From Henriciella algicola (GTDB lineage Bacteria > Pseudomonadota > Alphaproteobacteria > Caulobacterales > Hyphomonadaceae), in contig NZ_QWGA01000003.1 in assembly GCF_003576245.1 (NCBI RefSeq), positions 186,001 through 250,000 of the forward strand: a DNA stretch of 64,000 bases, written 5' to 3'. The notes beneath the pieces were generated by a model. That model had not been told where the DNA came from. It was given only the letters and a program-made list of their open reading frames with translations, and ran no database searches. The position numbers and the translations under genes were made by a program. This document shows positions 18,268-27,164 of the stretch, in pieces; positions within the stretch are counted from its first letter, which is position 1, and each line of letters opens with the position of its first letter.

Positions 18268-18645
18268 TCAGGACCGCGGGCGTTTGTCCCTGCCGAATAC
18301 AGCGCGCATCAACCAGTTTGGCGCGAAGTGTTCGAGGCGCGGATGACGGTCCAGCATTCCTTCCATCCACCGGCGTCCCCAGACTGCATTTCGGCCAAGA
18401 AGCACTACGCCAATAATTGCAAGGGGAAGCCCAATCGGAAGAAACGGCGTCAGGATACCAATCGGTATGGCCATCGCGATGAGAAAGGCGCCGAGCGCCG
18501 CCAGACACTGGCGCATCGCGACATGGAGCCCCATCGTCACGGCGCCAAAACGCCGACGCGCTTGATTGATCCTGGCCTGTTCAGGGATATCGGAGTCTAT
18601 GGGTTGGCGCGCCATCATCTCGAATATGGTCTTTGTTGCCTGCAT
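18268..18645 (-). CDS. Small membrane protein with PGPGW-like hydrophobic segment, unknown function
   Basis: A 125-residue protein with two hydrophobic segments (about residues 48-65 and 68-85, containing ILTPFLPIGLPLAIIGVVLL) followed by a positively charged region with RNAVWGRRWMEGML. The pattern resembles small PGPGW/TMEM-type proteins but I cannot name a function. The N-terminal 45 residues are polar. It is convergent with the ATP synthase operon and divergent from the acyltransferase gene at 18762. Confidence 0.7.
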   Translation of the reverse strand: MQATKTIFEMMARQPIDSDIPEQARINQARRRFGAVTMGLHVAMRQCLAALGAFLIAMAIPIGILTPFLPIGLPLAIIGVVLLGRNAVWGRRWMEGMLDRHPRLEHFAPNWLMRAVFGRDKRPRS

Positions 18646-18761
18646 TCCTAGATCGCCTCACCATGATGAACGGCAATCGAGTTAGCTGTGGTTGCGATGC
18701 GGCCTTTGCTTCTCTCGCGGGCCATGTCATGACAACGCAACAGACGACACTCCGATCCGGG

Positions 18762-19991
18762 ATGAAGGCACCTGGATGTGCAGTAGAGGGAAGCGGCGCC
18801 TTGAAGCTCCATTCAATCCAGGCCCTTCGCGCTGTCGCGGCGCTTCTCGTCGTCCTCTATCACACTCGCGCGATTGAGATGGATGCCATCATGCGCAAGG
18901 GGCTGGATGAGGCGCCCTTGCTCTCAACCTTCGTGCAGAACGGTTTTTCCGGCGTCGATTTCTTCTTCGTCATTTCCGGCTTCATCATGGTCTACGTGAC
19001 CGGCAAGGTGCAGCCACGCCTGACGACGGCGGGCGCATTCCTGTTCGCGCGGGCCGCCCGCATCTATCCGCTCTGGTGGCTGTTTGCGGCCATCATGACG
19101 CTGTTCTTCTTCATCTCATACGGATTGCCCTATGACGCCGACCGGCTAGCTGGCGGCAGCGAACTCATGCGGGACAATCCGTGGCTCCACCTTTTCTATT
19201 CCTACGCCCTGCTCCCCCAGCAGGCCGTTCCCGTGCACGGCGTTGGCTGGACGCTGGTTCATGAGATGCATTTCTATATCGGCTTTGCGGTACTCATCCT
19301 GCTCCCGCGCCGCTTCCTGCCACTTGGCCTGCTTGGTTGGGCAGCGATCATCCTCCTGGGCACGTTGGCAGGGCTGCAGCAGCCAACCGCGACGGATTAC
19401 GTCTCCCTGCTCGTCCACCCACTATCGCTTGAATTTTTGGGTGGCTGCGCTGCTGCACTGCTCATCTGTTCAGGACGGCGTTTCAAGCCGATGACCGTGC
19501 TTATCGTCGGCCTTGTCGCCTTTATCGCGGCGCTTTACCTGCAGCCCTACCCGACAGATTTTACCCTTGGCTGGGGCCGCGTCCTCTTCTTCGGCATTCC
19601 GAGCATTCTGATCGTCTATGGCGCGGCCGCTCTGGAGGCAGAAGACCGCATCAGTGTGCCGCGATCCCTCGTCGTGCTGGGTGACTGGTCCTATGCGCTC
19701 TACCTCGGCCACCCGCTAGTGCTGAGCGGGCTGCGCCGCATCTTCGATGCACTGGCCGCCCGCCTGCAGGGCACATTCCTTGAAGGCGTTTTCACGATCG
19801 GCGCGCCAGGCATTCTCGACAATCTGCTCTTCTACGTACTCGGCTTCATCGGCAGCATCATCTTCGCCGGTCTCGTCTTCAAACTGTTTGAAAAGCCTGC
19901 CATGGCGCTGACTGGCCGTTGGCGGAAAGACCTTTTCGAAGACACGAATGCACAGCTGAAGCCCGCCCCGATCAAAGCGGCCATCTGGTAA
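18762..19991 (+). CDS. Acyltransferase family 3 membrane protein
   Basis: An integral membrane acyltransferase of the family that adds acetyl or other acyl groups to surface sugars. The family opening LHSIQALRAVAALLVVLYHT carries the conserved Arg and His, then come FSGVDFFFVISGFIMVYVTG and ARAARIYPLWWLF, followed by about eight further helices. The reading frame is open from 18633, which would overlap the divergent neighbour. Candidate starts are ATG 18729, ATG 18762 and TTG 18801; the last has AGAGGG ten bases upstream and begins right at the family opening. I give 18762 as a compromise. The substrate is unknown. Confidence 0.87.
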   Translation: MKAPGCAVEGSGALKLHSIQALRAVAALLVVLYHTRAIEMDAIMRKGLDEAPLLSTFVQNGFSGVDFFFVISGFIMVYVTGKVQPRLTTAGAFLFARAARIYPLWWLFAAIMTLFFFISYGLPYDADRLAGGSELMRDNPWLHLFYSYALLPQQAVPVHGVGWTLVHEMHFYIGFAVLILLPRRFLPLGLLGWAAIILLGTLAGLQQPTATDYVSLLVHPLSLEFLGGCAAALLICSGRRFKPMTVLIVGLVAFIAALYLQPYPTDFTLGWGRVLFFGIPSILIVYGAAALEAEDRISVPRSLVVLGDWSYALYLGHPLVLSGLRRIFDALAARLQGTFLEGVFTIGAPGILDNLLFYVLGFIGSIIFAGLVFKLFEKPAMALTGRWRKDLFEDTNAQLKPAPIKAAIW

Positions 19992-20019
19992 AAAAATGGC
20001 CGGGACATCGCCCGGCCAT
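19989..20019 (-). terminator. Intrinsic terminator of the glycine cleavage operon
   Basis: On the minus strand the stem ATGGCCGGG / CCCGGCCAT (20011-20019 and 19996-20004) is followed by seven T (19990-19996 read in reverse). It starts nine bases after the gcvPB stop codon. It overlaps the end of the acyltransferase gene on the plus strand. Confidence 0.9.
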
Positions 20020-20027
20020 CTCTCAGC

Positions 20028-21593
20028 TTATTCTGCCGCGATCTTGTCCGGCTCACTCCAGCGGAGCTCGGGCTTGCGCGCAGCCTGCGTCTCATCGAGG
20101 CGGCGCTTGGGCGCGAGATATGGCGCGCCTTTAAGGCTCTCATCGCCCGCCTTGGCTTTCTCGGCGATGGAGAGAAGCGACTCGCAGAACCGGTCGAGTT
20201 CGGCTTTCGACTCCGTCTCAGTCGGCTCGATCAGCATGGCGCCATGCACGACCAGCGGGAAGTACATGGTCATCGGGTGATAGCCCTCATCGATCATCGC
20301 CTTCGCGATATCCAGCGTCTCGATCCCTTCCGCCGTGAAGGCGTCAGAGAAGAGCGCTTCGTGCATGCAGTAGCCATCGAATGCCGGGGTCATCACCTTC
20401 TTAAGGCGCGACTGAAGGTAGTTCGCGTTCAGGACGGCATCTTCCGCCGCCTGCTTCAGGCCGTCTGCGCCGTGGCTCAGCATATAAGTCAGCGCACGCG
20501 TGAACATGCCCATCTGGCCATGGAAGGCGCAGAGACGGCCGAACGCATCGGAGCCTTCGCCGCTGCGCTGCTCAACCAGATGGTAGACGCCGTCTTCCTC
20601 AACGACGAAAGGCACAGGCGCAAAATCAGCTAGCGCTTCAGATAGCACTGTCGGGCCAGCGCCCGGGCCGCCCCCGCCGTGCGGCGTGGAGAAGGTCTTG
20701 TGCAGGTTGATGTGCATCGCATCGACGCCGAGATCCCCCGGACGCACACGGCCGACGATGGCGTTGAAGTTCGCACCATCACAATAGAAATAGCCGCCAG
20801 CCTCATGGATGAGGTCGGCAATCTCGCGAATGTCGGTTTCGAACAGGCCGCACGTATTCGGGTTTGTCAGCATGATCCCTGCAATATCCGAGCTGTCGAC
20901 CAGCTTGGATTTGAGGTCTTCCATGTCGACGCGCCCGCGCGCATCAGCCTTGATCTCGTCCACGGTAAAGCCGCACTGGACCGCGGTTGCCGGATTGGTG
21001 CCGTGCGCAGAGGCTGGCACCAGAACGCGCGTACGGGTCTCGATCTCGCCGCGAGCCATCAGGGCGCCGCGGATCGCCATCATGCCGCAAAACTCGCCAT
21101 GCGCGCCGGCCTTCGGACTCATCGCGACGGCTGGCATGCCGGTCAGCGTCTTTAGCCACGTCGCCAGCTGGTCGATCAGCTCCAGCGCGCCCTGAACGGT
21201 CGACTGGGGCTGCAGCGGGTGGATGTCTGCAAAGCCCGGCATCCGCGCGACTTTCTCATTGAGGCGTGGATTATGCTTCATGGTGCACGAGCCGAGCGGG
21301 AACAGGCCAAGATCGATGGCATAGTTCTGCTGGCTGAGGCGCACATAATGGCGCACCGCTTCAGGCTCGGAGAGGCCCGGCAGGCCAACGCTCTTCTTGC
21401 GGGTGACACCGCCGAGACGGTCCATACCGCCCTTGGGCGTTGGCAGGTCGACGCCTGTCTTGGTCGTGGAGCCTGTCTCGAAGATCAGGTCTTCACGCTG
21501 CTGCAGGCCGCGTGAGCCGGAAACGGTCTCAATCGCTGGCGGGGCGCTTGGCGCGGACGGGCTGGTTGGACGGCCTTGTGAATTCATGCTCAT
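20028..21593 (-). CDS. gcvPB: Glycine dehydrogenase (decarboxylating) subunit 2
   Basis: The C-terminal half of P-protein in organisms where glycine decarboxylase is split in two. It decarboxylates glycine with pyridoxal phosphate and passes the aminomethyl group to lipoyl GcvH. The product is 521 residues. The PLP lysine is Lys299 in DAMHINLHKTFSTPHGGGGPG. LGLFPLGSCTMKHNPR and MSPKAGAHGEFCG are conserved family blocks. ATG 21593 overlaps the stop of the upstream small gene (ATGA). It is the last gene of the operon, just before a terminator. Confidence 0.97.
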   Translation of the reverse strand: MSMNSQGRPTSPSAPSAPPAIETVSGSRGLQQREDLIFETGSTTKTGVDLPTPKGGMDRLGGVTRKKSVGLPGLSEPEAVRHYVRLSQQNYAIDLGLFPLGSCTMKHNPRLNEKVARMPGFADIHPLQPQSTVQGALELIDQLATWLKTLTGMPAVAMSPKAGAHGEFCGMMAIRGALMARGEIETRTRVLVPASAHGTNPATAVQCGFTVDEIKADARGRVDMEDLKSKLVDSSDIAGIMLTNPNTCGLFETDIREIADLIHEAGGYFYCDGANFNAIVGRVRPGDLGVDAMHINLHKTFSTPHGGGGPGAGPTVLSEALADFAPVPFVVEEDGVYHLVEQRSGEGSDAFGRLCAFHGQMGMFTRALTYMLSHGADGLKQAAEDAVLNANYLQSRLKKVMTPAFDGYCMHEALFSDAFTAEGIETLDIAKAMIDEGYHPMTMYFPLVVHGAMLIEPTETESKAELDRFCESLLSIAEKAKAGDESLKGAPYLAPKRRLDETQAARKPELRWSEPDKIAAE

Positions 21594-21901
21594 GCCTGAG
21601 CCTCCACGAAATGCTGGGTGTTTGGTCCGAATGTCTCTTTCAGACGCTTGTTGGCTGCGCTGACATGGATGGCGCCGAGGGCAAGGATTTCCCGGCGCAG
21701 ATCAGCATAGAGTTTCTTGAAGTCCTGCGGGTCGCGCCAGGTTTCGGGATCGTCATAGATCTCCTGAAACTGGGACTTTCGGCGGCTGATCGCCGCCTTG
21801 TCGGCGCCCATGCGCAGGAAGATCTCCTCAAGGAAATCCTCATACTCACGGATCGCCCGCTTATGCTCCCAGGCTTCCTGATGCTGGGGCGCTTCGCTCA
21901 T
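21590..21901 (-). CDS. Uncharacterised 103-residue protein within the gcv operon
   Basis: A small soluble protein, mostly helical and charged ([33 protein letters not shown]), with no signal peptide or cysteine. Its start codon overlaps the gcvPA stop and its stop overlaps the gcvPB start, both as ATGA, so it is translated in step with the two halves of glycine decarboxylase. The reading frame extends to 21958, but ATG 21901 fits the overlap. I recognise no family. Position suggests an assembly or accessory role for P-protein, but nothing in the sequence proves it. Confidence 0.75.
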   Translation of the reverse strand: MSEAPQHQEAWEHKRAIREYEDFLEEIFLRMGADKAAISRRKSQFQEIYDDPETWRDPQDFKKLYADLRREILALGAIHVSAANKRLKETFGPNTQHFVEAQA

Positions 21902-23244
21902 GCCAGCACCTTTACGAGCGCGTCTGCATAGGCCTTGATGTCGGCCTCGCTCGTGCACTCAGTTGCGGCAGCGATGATGACATCGTCGAGGCCCTTCCCC
22001 GGATAGAGGCGCGAGGCACGCACACCGCCAACGACGCCAAGTCCGTCGAGCTTCTCAAGCACGTCGCCTGCGTCGCCTGGGATACGGAAAGCAAACTCAT
22101 TGAAGAAACGCGGCGTCAGGAGTTCGACGCCAGACACCCCTTCAAGCGCATCAGCCAGCATGCAGGCAGCTTCATGGTTGAGCTGCGCGAGATGGCCAAG
22201 GCCCTTCTCACCAAGCAGCGTCATGTGCGCCGTGAAGGCCAGCGTGCAGAGGCCCGCATTGGTGCAGATGTTCGATGTCGCCTTGTCGCGGCGGATATGC
22301 TGCTCGCGCGTTGAGAGCGTCAGCACGAAACCGCGATTGCCGTCGGCATCGACCGTCTCACCGCAAAGCCGTCCCGGCATTTGCCGCATCAGCTTTTTCG
22401 AGCAGGCGAAAAGCCCGACATAGGGGCCGCCGAAATTGAGCGGATTGCCGATCGACTGGCCTTCGCCAACCGCAATGTCGGCGCCCATTTCGCCCGGCGG
22501 CATGGTCATGCCGAGGGAAACAGCTTCAGTGAAGACAGACACCAGAAGCGCCTTCTTCTCGTGTGCGGCGTCTGCCACTGGCGTCAGATCCGTGACGGTA
22601 CCGAAGACGTTCGGGCTCTGGCCGATCACGCAGGCGGTTTCGTCATCGACAGCCTCTGCGAGCGCGAGCTCTGCATCGATACCGGGTGCTAGCTGGACGA
22701 CCTCAATGCCCTGCGCCTCACAGACGGTGCGCGTTGCAGCGGCGTAGTGAGGATGCAGACCGCCCGACAGGACGACCTTCTGGCGACGCGTCACGCGGCA
22801 TGCCATGACGGCGGCTTCCGCGCAGGCGGTTGAGCCGTCATACATGGACGCGTTCGCGACTTCCATCGCGGTCAGCGCGGCGACCTGGCTCTGGAATTCG
22901 AACAGGGTCTGCAGTGTGCCCTGCGCAATTTCAGGCTGGTAAGGCGTATAGGTCGTCAGGAACTCGGACCGCTGGATGATGTGGTCCACAGTTGCCGGAA
23001 CGTGGTGCTTGTAGGCACCGCAACCGACAAAGAACGGCCCTTCAGAGGCTGTCCGGTTCTTGGCCGCCAGAGCGCCCATATGGCGCTCGACGGCAAGCTC
23101 CCCCTGATGATCAGGCAGGCCTGCAATCTTGCCGCCGAGGCGCGCTGCCTCAGGCACATCGGTGTAGAAGTCATCGATGGAGGCTGCACCAATCGTGGCC
23201 AGCATCTCCTTGCGGTCTTCAGGTGTCAGGGGGAGGTAGCGCAT
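21898..23244 (-). CDS. gcvPA: Glycine dehydrogenase (decarboxylating) subunit 1
   Basis: The N-terminal half of split P-protein, 448 residues. It opens with [19 protein letters not shown], as in other GcvPA proteins, and carries [31 protein letters not shown] and [15 protein letters not shown]. It lacks the PLP lysine, which is on the partner GcvPB, and the two form the active heterotetramer. It starts two bases after the gcvH stop. Confidence 0.97.
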   Translation of the reverse strand: MRYLPLTPEDRKEMLATIGAASIDDFYTDVPEAARLGGKIAGLPDHQGELAVERHMGALAAKNRTASEGPFFVGCGAYKHHVPATVDHIIQRSEFLTTYTPYQPEIAQGTLQTLFEFQSQVAALTAMEVANASMYDGSTACAEAAVMACRVTRRQKVVLSGGLHPHYAAATRTVCEAQGIEVVQLAPGIDAELALAEAVDDETACVIGQSPNVFGTVTDLTPVADAAHEKKALLVSVFTEAVSLGMTMPPGEMGADIAVGEGQSIGNPLNFGGPYVGLFACSKKLMRQMPGRLCGETVDADGNRGFVLTLSTREQHIRRDKATSNICTNAGLCTLAFTAHMTLLGEKGLGHLAQLNHEAACMLADALEGVSGVELLTPRFFNEFAFRIPGDAGDVLEKLDGLGVVGGVRASRLYPGKGLDDVIIAAATECTSEADIKAYADALVKVLA

Positions 23245-23246
23245 GA

Positions 23247-23636
23247 TTATTGGCCTTTGCAGAACTCGAAATAGGCGTCCTTGTCCATCAGGTTGCGGGT
23301 CTCGGCGCCGTCAGAGAATTTGATCACGCAGAACCAGCCTTCGCCTTCAGGATGCTCGTTCACCGTCTCCGGCGAGTCAGCGAGCGCGCTGTTGGTGTCG
23401 ATGATTTCGCCCGAAAGCGGTGCATAGACGTCAGAGGCGGCTTTCACGCTCTCCACGACGGCCATCTCGTCGCCCTTCTTGAAGGTCTTGCCGACTTCCG
23501 GGGTCTCGACGAAGACAACGTCGCCAAGCTGTTCGGCGGCGTAACGGGTGATGCCGACCGTTGCGAGGTCGCCGTGAACGGTGACCCATTCATGGTCTTC
23601 GGTATAGAAGGTGGTCTGCTGGGTGAATTGCGTCAT
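23247..23636 (-). CDS. gcvH: Glycine cleavage system H protein
   Basis: A 129-residue lipoyl carrier that shuttles the aminomethyl group between P, T and L proteins. The lipoylated lysine is Lys65 in [26 protein letters not shown] and [18 protein letters not shown] are family blocks. ATG 23636 is chosen; the frame continues upstream to 23861 only as a shadow of gcvT. It lies 13 bases after the gcvT stop. Confidence 0.97.
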   Translation of the reverse strand: MTQFTQQTTFYTEDHEWVTVHGDLATVGITRYAAEQLGDVVFVETPEVGKTFKKGDEMAVVESVKAASDVYAPLSGEIIDTNSALADSPETVNEHPEGEGWFCVIKFSDGAETRNLMDKDAYFEFCKGQ

Positions 23637-23649
23637 CTGGCGGGTATCC

Positions 23650-24804
23650 TCAACGTTTGTAGTTTGGTTGTACGAATGGCAGGGCGGCGACCTCTCCGGC
23701 GCGGGCCTTGCCACGCACCATGAGGTCGATTTTCGTTCCGGGCTCAGCGAGGTCGGCGCGCACATAGCCCATGGCGACAGGCCCGTCCGTGCTGGGGCCG
23801 AAACCGCCGGACGTGACCATGCCGACCAGCTGCCCGTCGACGTGGATCTCCGTGCCCTCACGCGCGGGTGCTCGCTCCAGCGGCAGGATGCCTACGCGCT
23901 TCTCGGCGGGGCCGTCAGCGATCTGTTTCAGGATTTTCTCCGCGCCGGGGAAATCAGCGCGCTCACGGCGCGACTTCTGGATCACCCATTGCAGGTCCGC
24001 CTCGACCGGCGTGCGGCTCGCATCCATGTCATGGCCATAGAGACACAGCCCTGCCTCAAGGCGAAGGCTGTTGCGCGCGCCGAGACCGATCGGCTTGACG
24101 CGCTCATCAGCGAGCAGGCCGCGGACATAGGCAAGGCCGGTCTCATTATTCGGCAGCAGCAGCTCAAACCCGTCCTCGCCCGTATAGCCACAGCGCGAGA
24201 CCATGTAGCGCTCACCATCCTTCTGGACGTGGGCACAGCGCATAAAGCTCAGCTCAGCCGCTACTGGGAAATGTGGGGTCAGGACCGCTTCCGCCTCAGG
24301 CCCCTGAAGGGCGACAAGCATGCGGTCATCTGCGGTCTGAAGCTCAGCTTCGCCGGCCAGCTTTTCGCGGATCAGCGCCCAGTCGTCATGCTTCACCGCG
24401 CCATTGACGACGATGTAGAGCATCCCGTCCAGACTGGCGTCAGGCATGCGGGTGATGATCAGGTCATCCAGAATGCCGCCCCCATCGTTCAGCAGCACGG
24501 TCAGACGCCCCTGTCCCGGTTTCAGGGTCGAGATCGCGCTCGGCACGAGGCGCTCGATCAGCGTCGAGATCTTCTCATGCGCGCCCGGCTGGCCGAGGCC
24601 TTCCTTCAGATAGAGAAAGCACGGCCCCATGTGGGAAACGTCGAAAAGACCGGCATGCTCGCGGGTCCATAGGTGTTCAGGCTTCACGCCCTCGAACTGA
24701 ACCGGCATCTCATAGCCGGCGAAAGGCACCATCTTGCCGCCATGCTCCTGATGGAGCTCATAGAGCGGTGTTCTGCGAAGTGTATCGATTGATTGGTCAG
24801 CCAT
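23650..24804 (-). CDS. gcvT: Glycine cleavage system aminomethyltransferase (T protein)
   Basis: A 384-residue enzyme that transfers the one-carbon unit from aminomethyl-GcvH to tetrahydrofolate and releases ammonia. It opens with [26 protein letters not shown], of which TPLYELHQ and [11 protein letters not shown] are family marks; FDVSHMGP and [11 protein letters not shown] follow. ATG 24804 follows AAAGGG at four bases; ATG 24819 would add five residues. It is the first gene of the operon and directly follows the glycine riboswitch. GcvL (lipoamide dehydrogenase) is not in the operon. Confidence 0.96.
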   Translation of the reverse strand: MADQSIDTLRRTPLYELHQEHGGKMVPFAGYEMPVQFEGVKPEHLWTREHAGLFDVSHMGPCFLYLKEGLGQPGAHEKISTLIERLVPSAISTLKPGQGRLTVLLNDGGGILDDLIITRMPDASLDGMLYIVVNGAVKHDDWALIREKLAGEAELQTADDRMLVALQGPEAEAVLTPHFPVAAELSFMRCAHVQKDGERYMVSRCGYTGEDGFELLLPNNETGLAYVRGLLADERVKPIGLGARNSLRLEAGLCLYGHDMDASRTPVEADLQWVIQKSRRERADFPGAEKILKQIADGPAEKRVGILPLERAPAREGTEIHVDGQLVGMVTSGGFGPSTDGPVAMGYVRADLAEPGTKIDLMVRGKARAGEVAALPFVQPNYKR

Positions 24805-24826
24805 GGCACCCTTTGACATTGGTAAC

Positions 24827-24860
24827 GGCCGTCCACTCCGGATGATCCGGATGGTTGGCC
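24827..24860 (-). promoter_or_regulatory. Hairpin between glycine riboswitch and gcvT (possible expression platform)
   Basis: On the minus strand GGCC, CCA and TCCGG pair with CCGGA, TGG and GGCC around an ATCAT loop, with small bulges. The hairpin begins seven bases after the second aptamer and ends 22 bases before ATG 24804. No T run follows, so if it acts as the switch it more likely changes access to the ribosome-binding site than causes termination. The pairing is seen; the role is inferred. Confidence 0.4.
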
Positions 24861-24866
24861 GCCCCC

Positions 24867-25081
24867 GCTGTCTCGGTGCCTGAGAGATTCCGCCATCTTC
24901 GACTTCGCTCGCGGTGAGGAGGTCGAAGCGGCTTGCTCCTTCGGCGAGGCCTGCTGCGGGTCTTCTGACGGCCCGCTTGCCTCTTTCCAGCGTTTAGGTC
25001 TCTCCCGGTCCTTTTGCCTGAGCGTTTCCGGGGCGGTTGCGCCTTCGGCGGCAGGCACAAGGACCTGCTCTCTCCCGGGAG
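24867..25081 (-). promoter_or_regulatory. Tandem glycine riboswitch (two aptamers)
   Basis: This fills most of the 400-base gap before gcvT. Read on the minus strand, aptamer 1 (25081-25002) is closed by CTCCCGG/CCGGGAG-type pairing and holds GCCGAAGGCGCAA and CGCTCAGGCAAAAGGACC. Aptamer 2 (24991-24867) is closed by GCTG/CAGC and holds GCCGAAGGAGCAAGC and AATCTCTCAGGCACCGAGACAG. These are the conserved cores of the glycine riboswitch, joined by a linker of about ten bases. Binding of glycine normally turns on the gcv genes. The nearby gene content (gcvT first) fits exactly. Confidence 0.95.
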
Positions 25082-25161
25082 GGAGTCATCACTTGAGGTG
25101 CAAACTATTTCGGATTCAGCATCCCGGCAAGCGCAACGTCGCCGCGATGTGACTCCAGTTT

Positions 25162-25195
25162 GCAGCCTGACCTGTTCTTGGGCAGGTCAGGCTGC
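25162..25195. terminator. Long hairpin after the acyl-CoA dehydrogenase gene, possible terminator
   Basis: A perfect 13-base-pair stem starting GCAGCCTGACCTG, with its complement ending CAGGCTGC, closes on an eight-base loop ten bases beyond the acyl-CoA dehydrogenase stop. No T run follows on either strand, so termination strength is uncertain. It also separates that gene from the glycine riboswitch. Confidence 0.5.
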
Positions 25196-25204
25196 TGCCG
25201 GCAA

Positions 25205-26515
25205 TTAGCGGACGGCGAAGTCGAACGGCTCGTTGCGGTTCTTGCCCTTGTTCGGGCCCATGAAGCCGAAGAGGTGGCCGGCAACCTTGCGCATCTGGAT
25301 CTCCTCGGAGCCTTCCGTGATGCGGTAACGGCGGTGGTGACGATAGATGTGCTCGAACGGCTTGTGGCGTGAATAGCCCATGCCGCCATGCACCTGCATC
25401 GCGCGGTCCGCCGCATCACAGCAGAGCCGGTTGGCGTAATAGTTACACATCGAAACCTTGTCAGAGAGATAGATCGCAACGTCGGGCTTCGACATCTGGT
25501 CGATCTCCCAGGCCGTCTTGAAGATCAGGAGGCGCAGCATCTCTGCCTGCGTCGCAAGCTCCACGAGCGGGAACTGGATCGCCTGATTGTGCGACAGCGC
25601 CTTGCCAAACGGCTTGCGTTCATTGGCATAGTTGATCGCTTCGGTGATGCAGTACATCGCCGCGCCGACAGAGCTTGCCGCCTGACGGATGCGGTTTTCG
25701 TGCACGAAGTGCTGCGCCAGCGCGAGGCCGCCTTCCGGCGGGCCGAACACGGCATCTTCCGGCACCCAGAGGTCCTTGATGTAGAAGCGGGCGTGGTCCG
25801 TCGGCATGTTGAACGTCCACATGAACTCGTCGATCTCGATCGCCGGGTCGTTTGCTGGCGTAATGAGGCAGGTGATGCCCTTGGCGTCGCCATCATTTCC
25901 GGACGTCCGGCAGAACATCATGATGTGGGACGCGGCATGCATGCCGGTAATCCACATCTTCGCGCCATTGATCAGCCAGCCATCCTTGCCGTCTTTCTTG
26001 TGGCGCACCGCGCGGGTTTCCATGTGTGTCGCGTCAGAGCCGTGATCAGGCTCCGTCAGGCCGAAGCAGGCGCGGAACTCACCTTTCAGGGCCGCATCTG
26101 CGAGGTGCTTTTGATCCGGACGGGCAAAGTCGCGCAGCATCAGGATCTGCGGGAAGTTGCCGACGATGGAATGCTCGTTCTGCAGGTCATTGTGGAGGCC
26201 AAGGCCCTTGCGGGCGAAATGCTCGCGGATGATCGCCATGCCGAGATTGGTGCCGTCCTGACCGCCAAACTCCTTTGGTAGCGCATAGCGAAGGTGCCCT
26301 GCCTCATCGGCGAGCTTCTTTGCCTGACGCAGCAGGTCTTCCCATTCCGGGCGCGGCAGGCCGTCATTGTCGAAATCGGTCCGTGCCCATTCGCGGCGAT
26401 GATCGAAGAAGCGGATATTGTCGTCCTTGTTCTCGAGCGGCTTGATCTTCTCTTCGATGAAGTTGTCGAGCACGACGAGATAGTCGGCGATATCCTGCGG
26501 AATGTTGAAATCCAT
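25205..26515 (-). CDS. Acyl-CoA dehydrogenase family protein
   Basis: A 436-residue flavoprotein that probably introduces the alpha-beta double bond in an acyl-CoA and passes electrons to electron transfer flavoprotein, hence to ETF-QO. Middle-domain blocks are CFGLTEPDHGSDATHMETRA and GWLINGAKMWITG; the C-terminal domain has QVHGGMGYSRHKPFEHIYRHHRRYRI in which QVHGGMGYS and YRHHR are family marks, then ITEGSEEIQMRKVAGHL. ATG 26515 follows GGGAGG. Chain-length preference cannot be read from the sequence. It has its own transcription unit. Confidence 0.93.
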   Translation of the reverse strand: MDFNIPQDIADYLVVLDNFIEEKIKPLENKDDNIRFFDHRREWARTDFDNDGLPRPEWEDLLRQAKKLADEAGHLRYALPKEFGGQDGTNLGMAIIREHFARKGLGLHNDLQNEHSIVGNFPQILMLRDFARPDQKHLADAALKGEFRACFGLTEPDHGSDATHMETRAVRHKKDGKDGWLINGAKMWITGMHAASHIMMFCRTSGNDGDAKGITCLITPANDPAIEIDEFMWTFNMPTDHARFYIKDLWVPEDAVFGPPEGGLALAQHFVHENRIRQAASSVGAAMYCITEAINYANERKPFGKALSHNQAIQFPLVELATQAEMLRLLIFKTAWEIDQMSKPDVAIYLSDKVSMCNYYANRLCCDAADRAMQVHGGMGYSRHKPFEHIYRHHRRYRITEGSEEIQMRKVAGHLFGFMGPNKGKNRNEPFDFAVR

Positions 26516-26690
26516 GTGAAACCTCCCTGGCGCTTGGGCGCATTCTGATCTGTTTGTGGTTGAGGATACCGGGCCATCAGGCCGCATCAATGCAGGCCGT
26601 CGCGTCAAGCCAGGGAAGAATTTCACGTCGGAATGCGCAGTTCGATCAAAGCGCATGCGGCGACTGCGCTAATTTGTCATCACTGAATGA

Positions 26691-26718
26691 TTGACATTTT
26701 ATTCAGCGCTCATAAATA
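26691..26718 (+). promoter_or_regulatory. Candidate sigma-70-type promoter
   Basis: TTGACA (26691-26696) and TAAATA (26713-26718) are 16 bases apart and sit 60 bases before the small secreted protein gene. The -35 box is a full consensus match. The rest of the gap 26516-26690 shows no gene or structure that I can support. Confidence 0.55.
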
Positions 26719-26777
26719 GCACTTGTAGAGTAAGACCAAAAACAAATCTTCTGCCCAAGCCTGAAAGGTTTCCTCCC

Positions 26778-27080
26778 ATGATCCGCTCTATCGTTCTGTC
26801 TGCGGCATTCGCAGCCATCGCCCTGCCAGCCGCTGCTGGTACGGCCTTTACCGCCAAGCTCGCTGCGCCTGCAGACGGCCAGTCCAGCGTTGTCGCTGCC
26901 AGCGCCGTCTGGACTTGCGAAGCAGACACCTGCGTTGCCGAGCTCAATCGCCGCACTGCGACGGTCCGCACGTGCAAGAAAGTCGCCTCTGAAGTTGGCG
27001 TACTCGCTTCCTTTGGCTCTGCCGATGACAGCCTCTCCGAGGAAGACCTGGCAGAGTGCAACAAGGCAGCCAAGGACTAA
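26778..27080 (+). CDS. Small secreted protein with four cysteines, CC_3452-like family
   Basis: A 100-residue protein with an N-terminal signal peptide (MIRSIVLSAAFAAIALPAAA, cleavage probably after AAA) and a mature part of about 80 residues. Cysteines occur in WTCEADTCVAEL, RTCKKV and AECNKA, enough for two disulfides. It resembles small exported proteins of Caulobacterales annotated as CC_3452 family, but I give that from memory and the role is unknown. ATG 26778 has only a weak GGTTTCCTCCC stretch upstream. It has its own promoter and terminator. Confidence 0.75.
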   Translation: MIRSIVLSAAFAAIALPAAAGTAFTAKLAAPADGQSSVVAASAVWTCEADTCVAELNRRTATVRTCKKVASEVGVLASFGSADDSLSEEDLAECNKAAKD

Positions 27081-27110
27081 ATAAACTTCATCTCACTCTC
27101 TGAATGAACT

Positions 27111-27142
27111 TGCCGCCCTTCACAAAAGGGCGGCATTTTTTA
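27111..27142 (+). terminator. Intrinsic terminator
   Basis: The stem TGCCGCCCTT / AAGGGCGGCA (27111-27120 and 27126-27135), with a five-base loop, is followed by a run of T. It closes the small secreted protein gene and lies 23 bases before the end of the convergent VOC gene. Confidence 0.93.
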
Positions 27143-27164
27143 TGAGCCGCGCGAAAGATCGCGA

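Noticed and set aside
24860-25080. Open frames of 80-125 residues in the region before gcvT
   Set aside because: The sequence is explained by two glycine aptamers; the frames have no ribosome-binding sites or domains.
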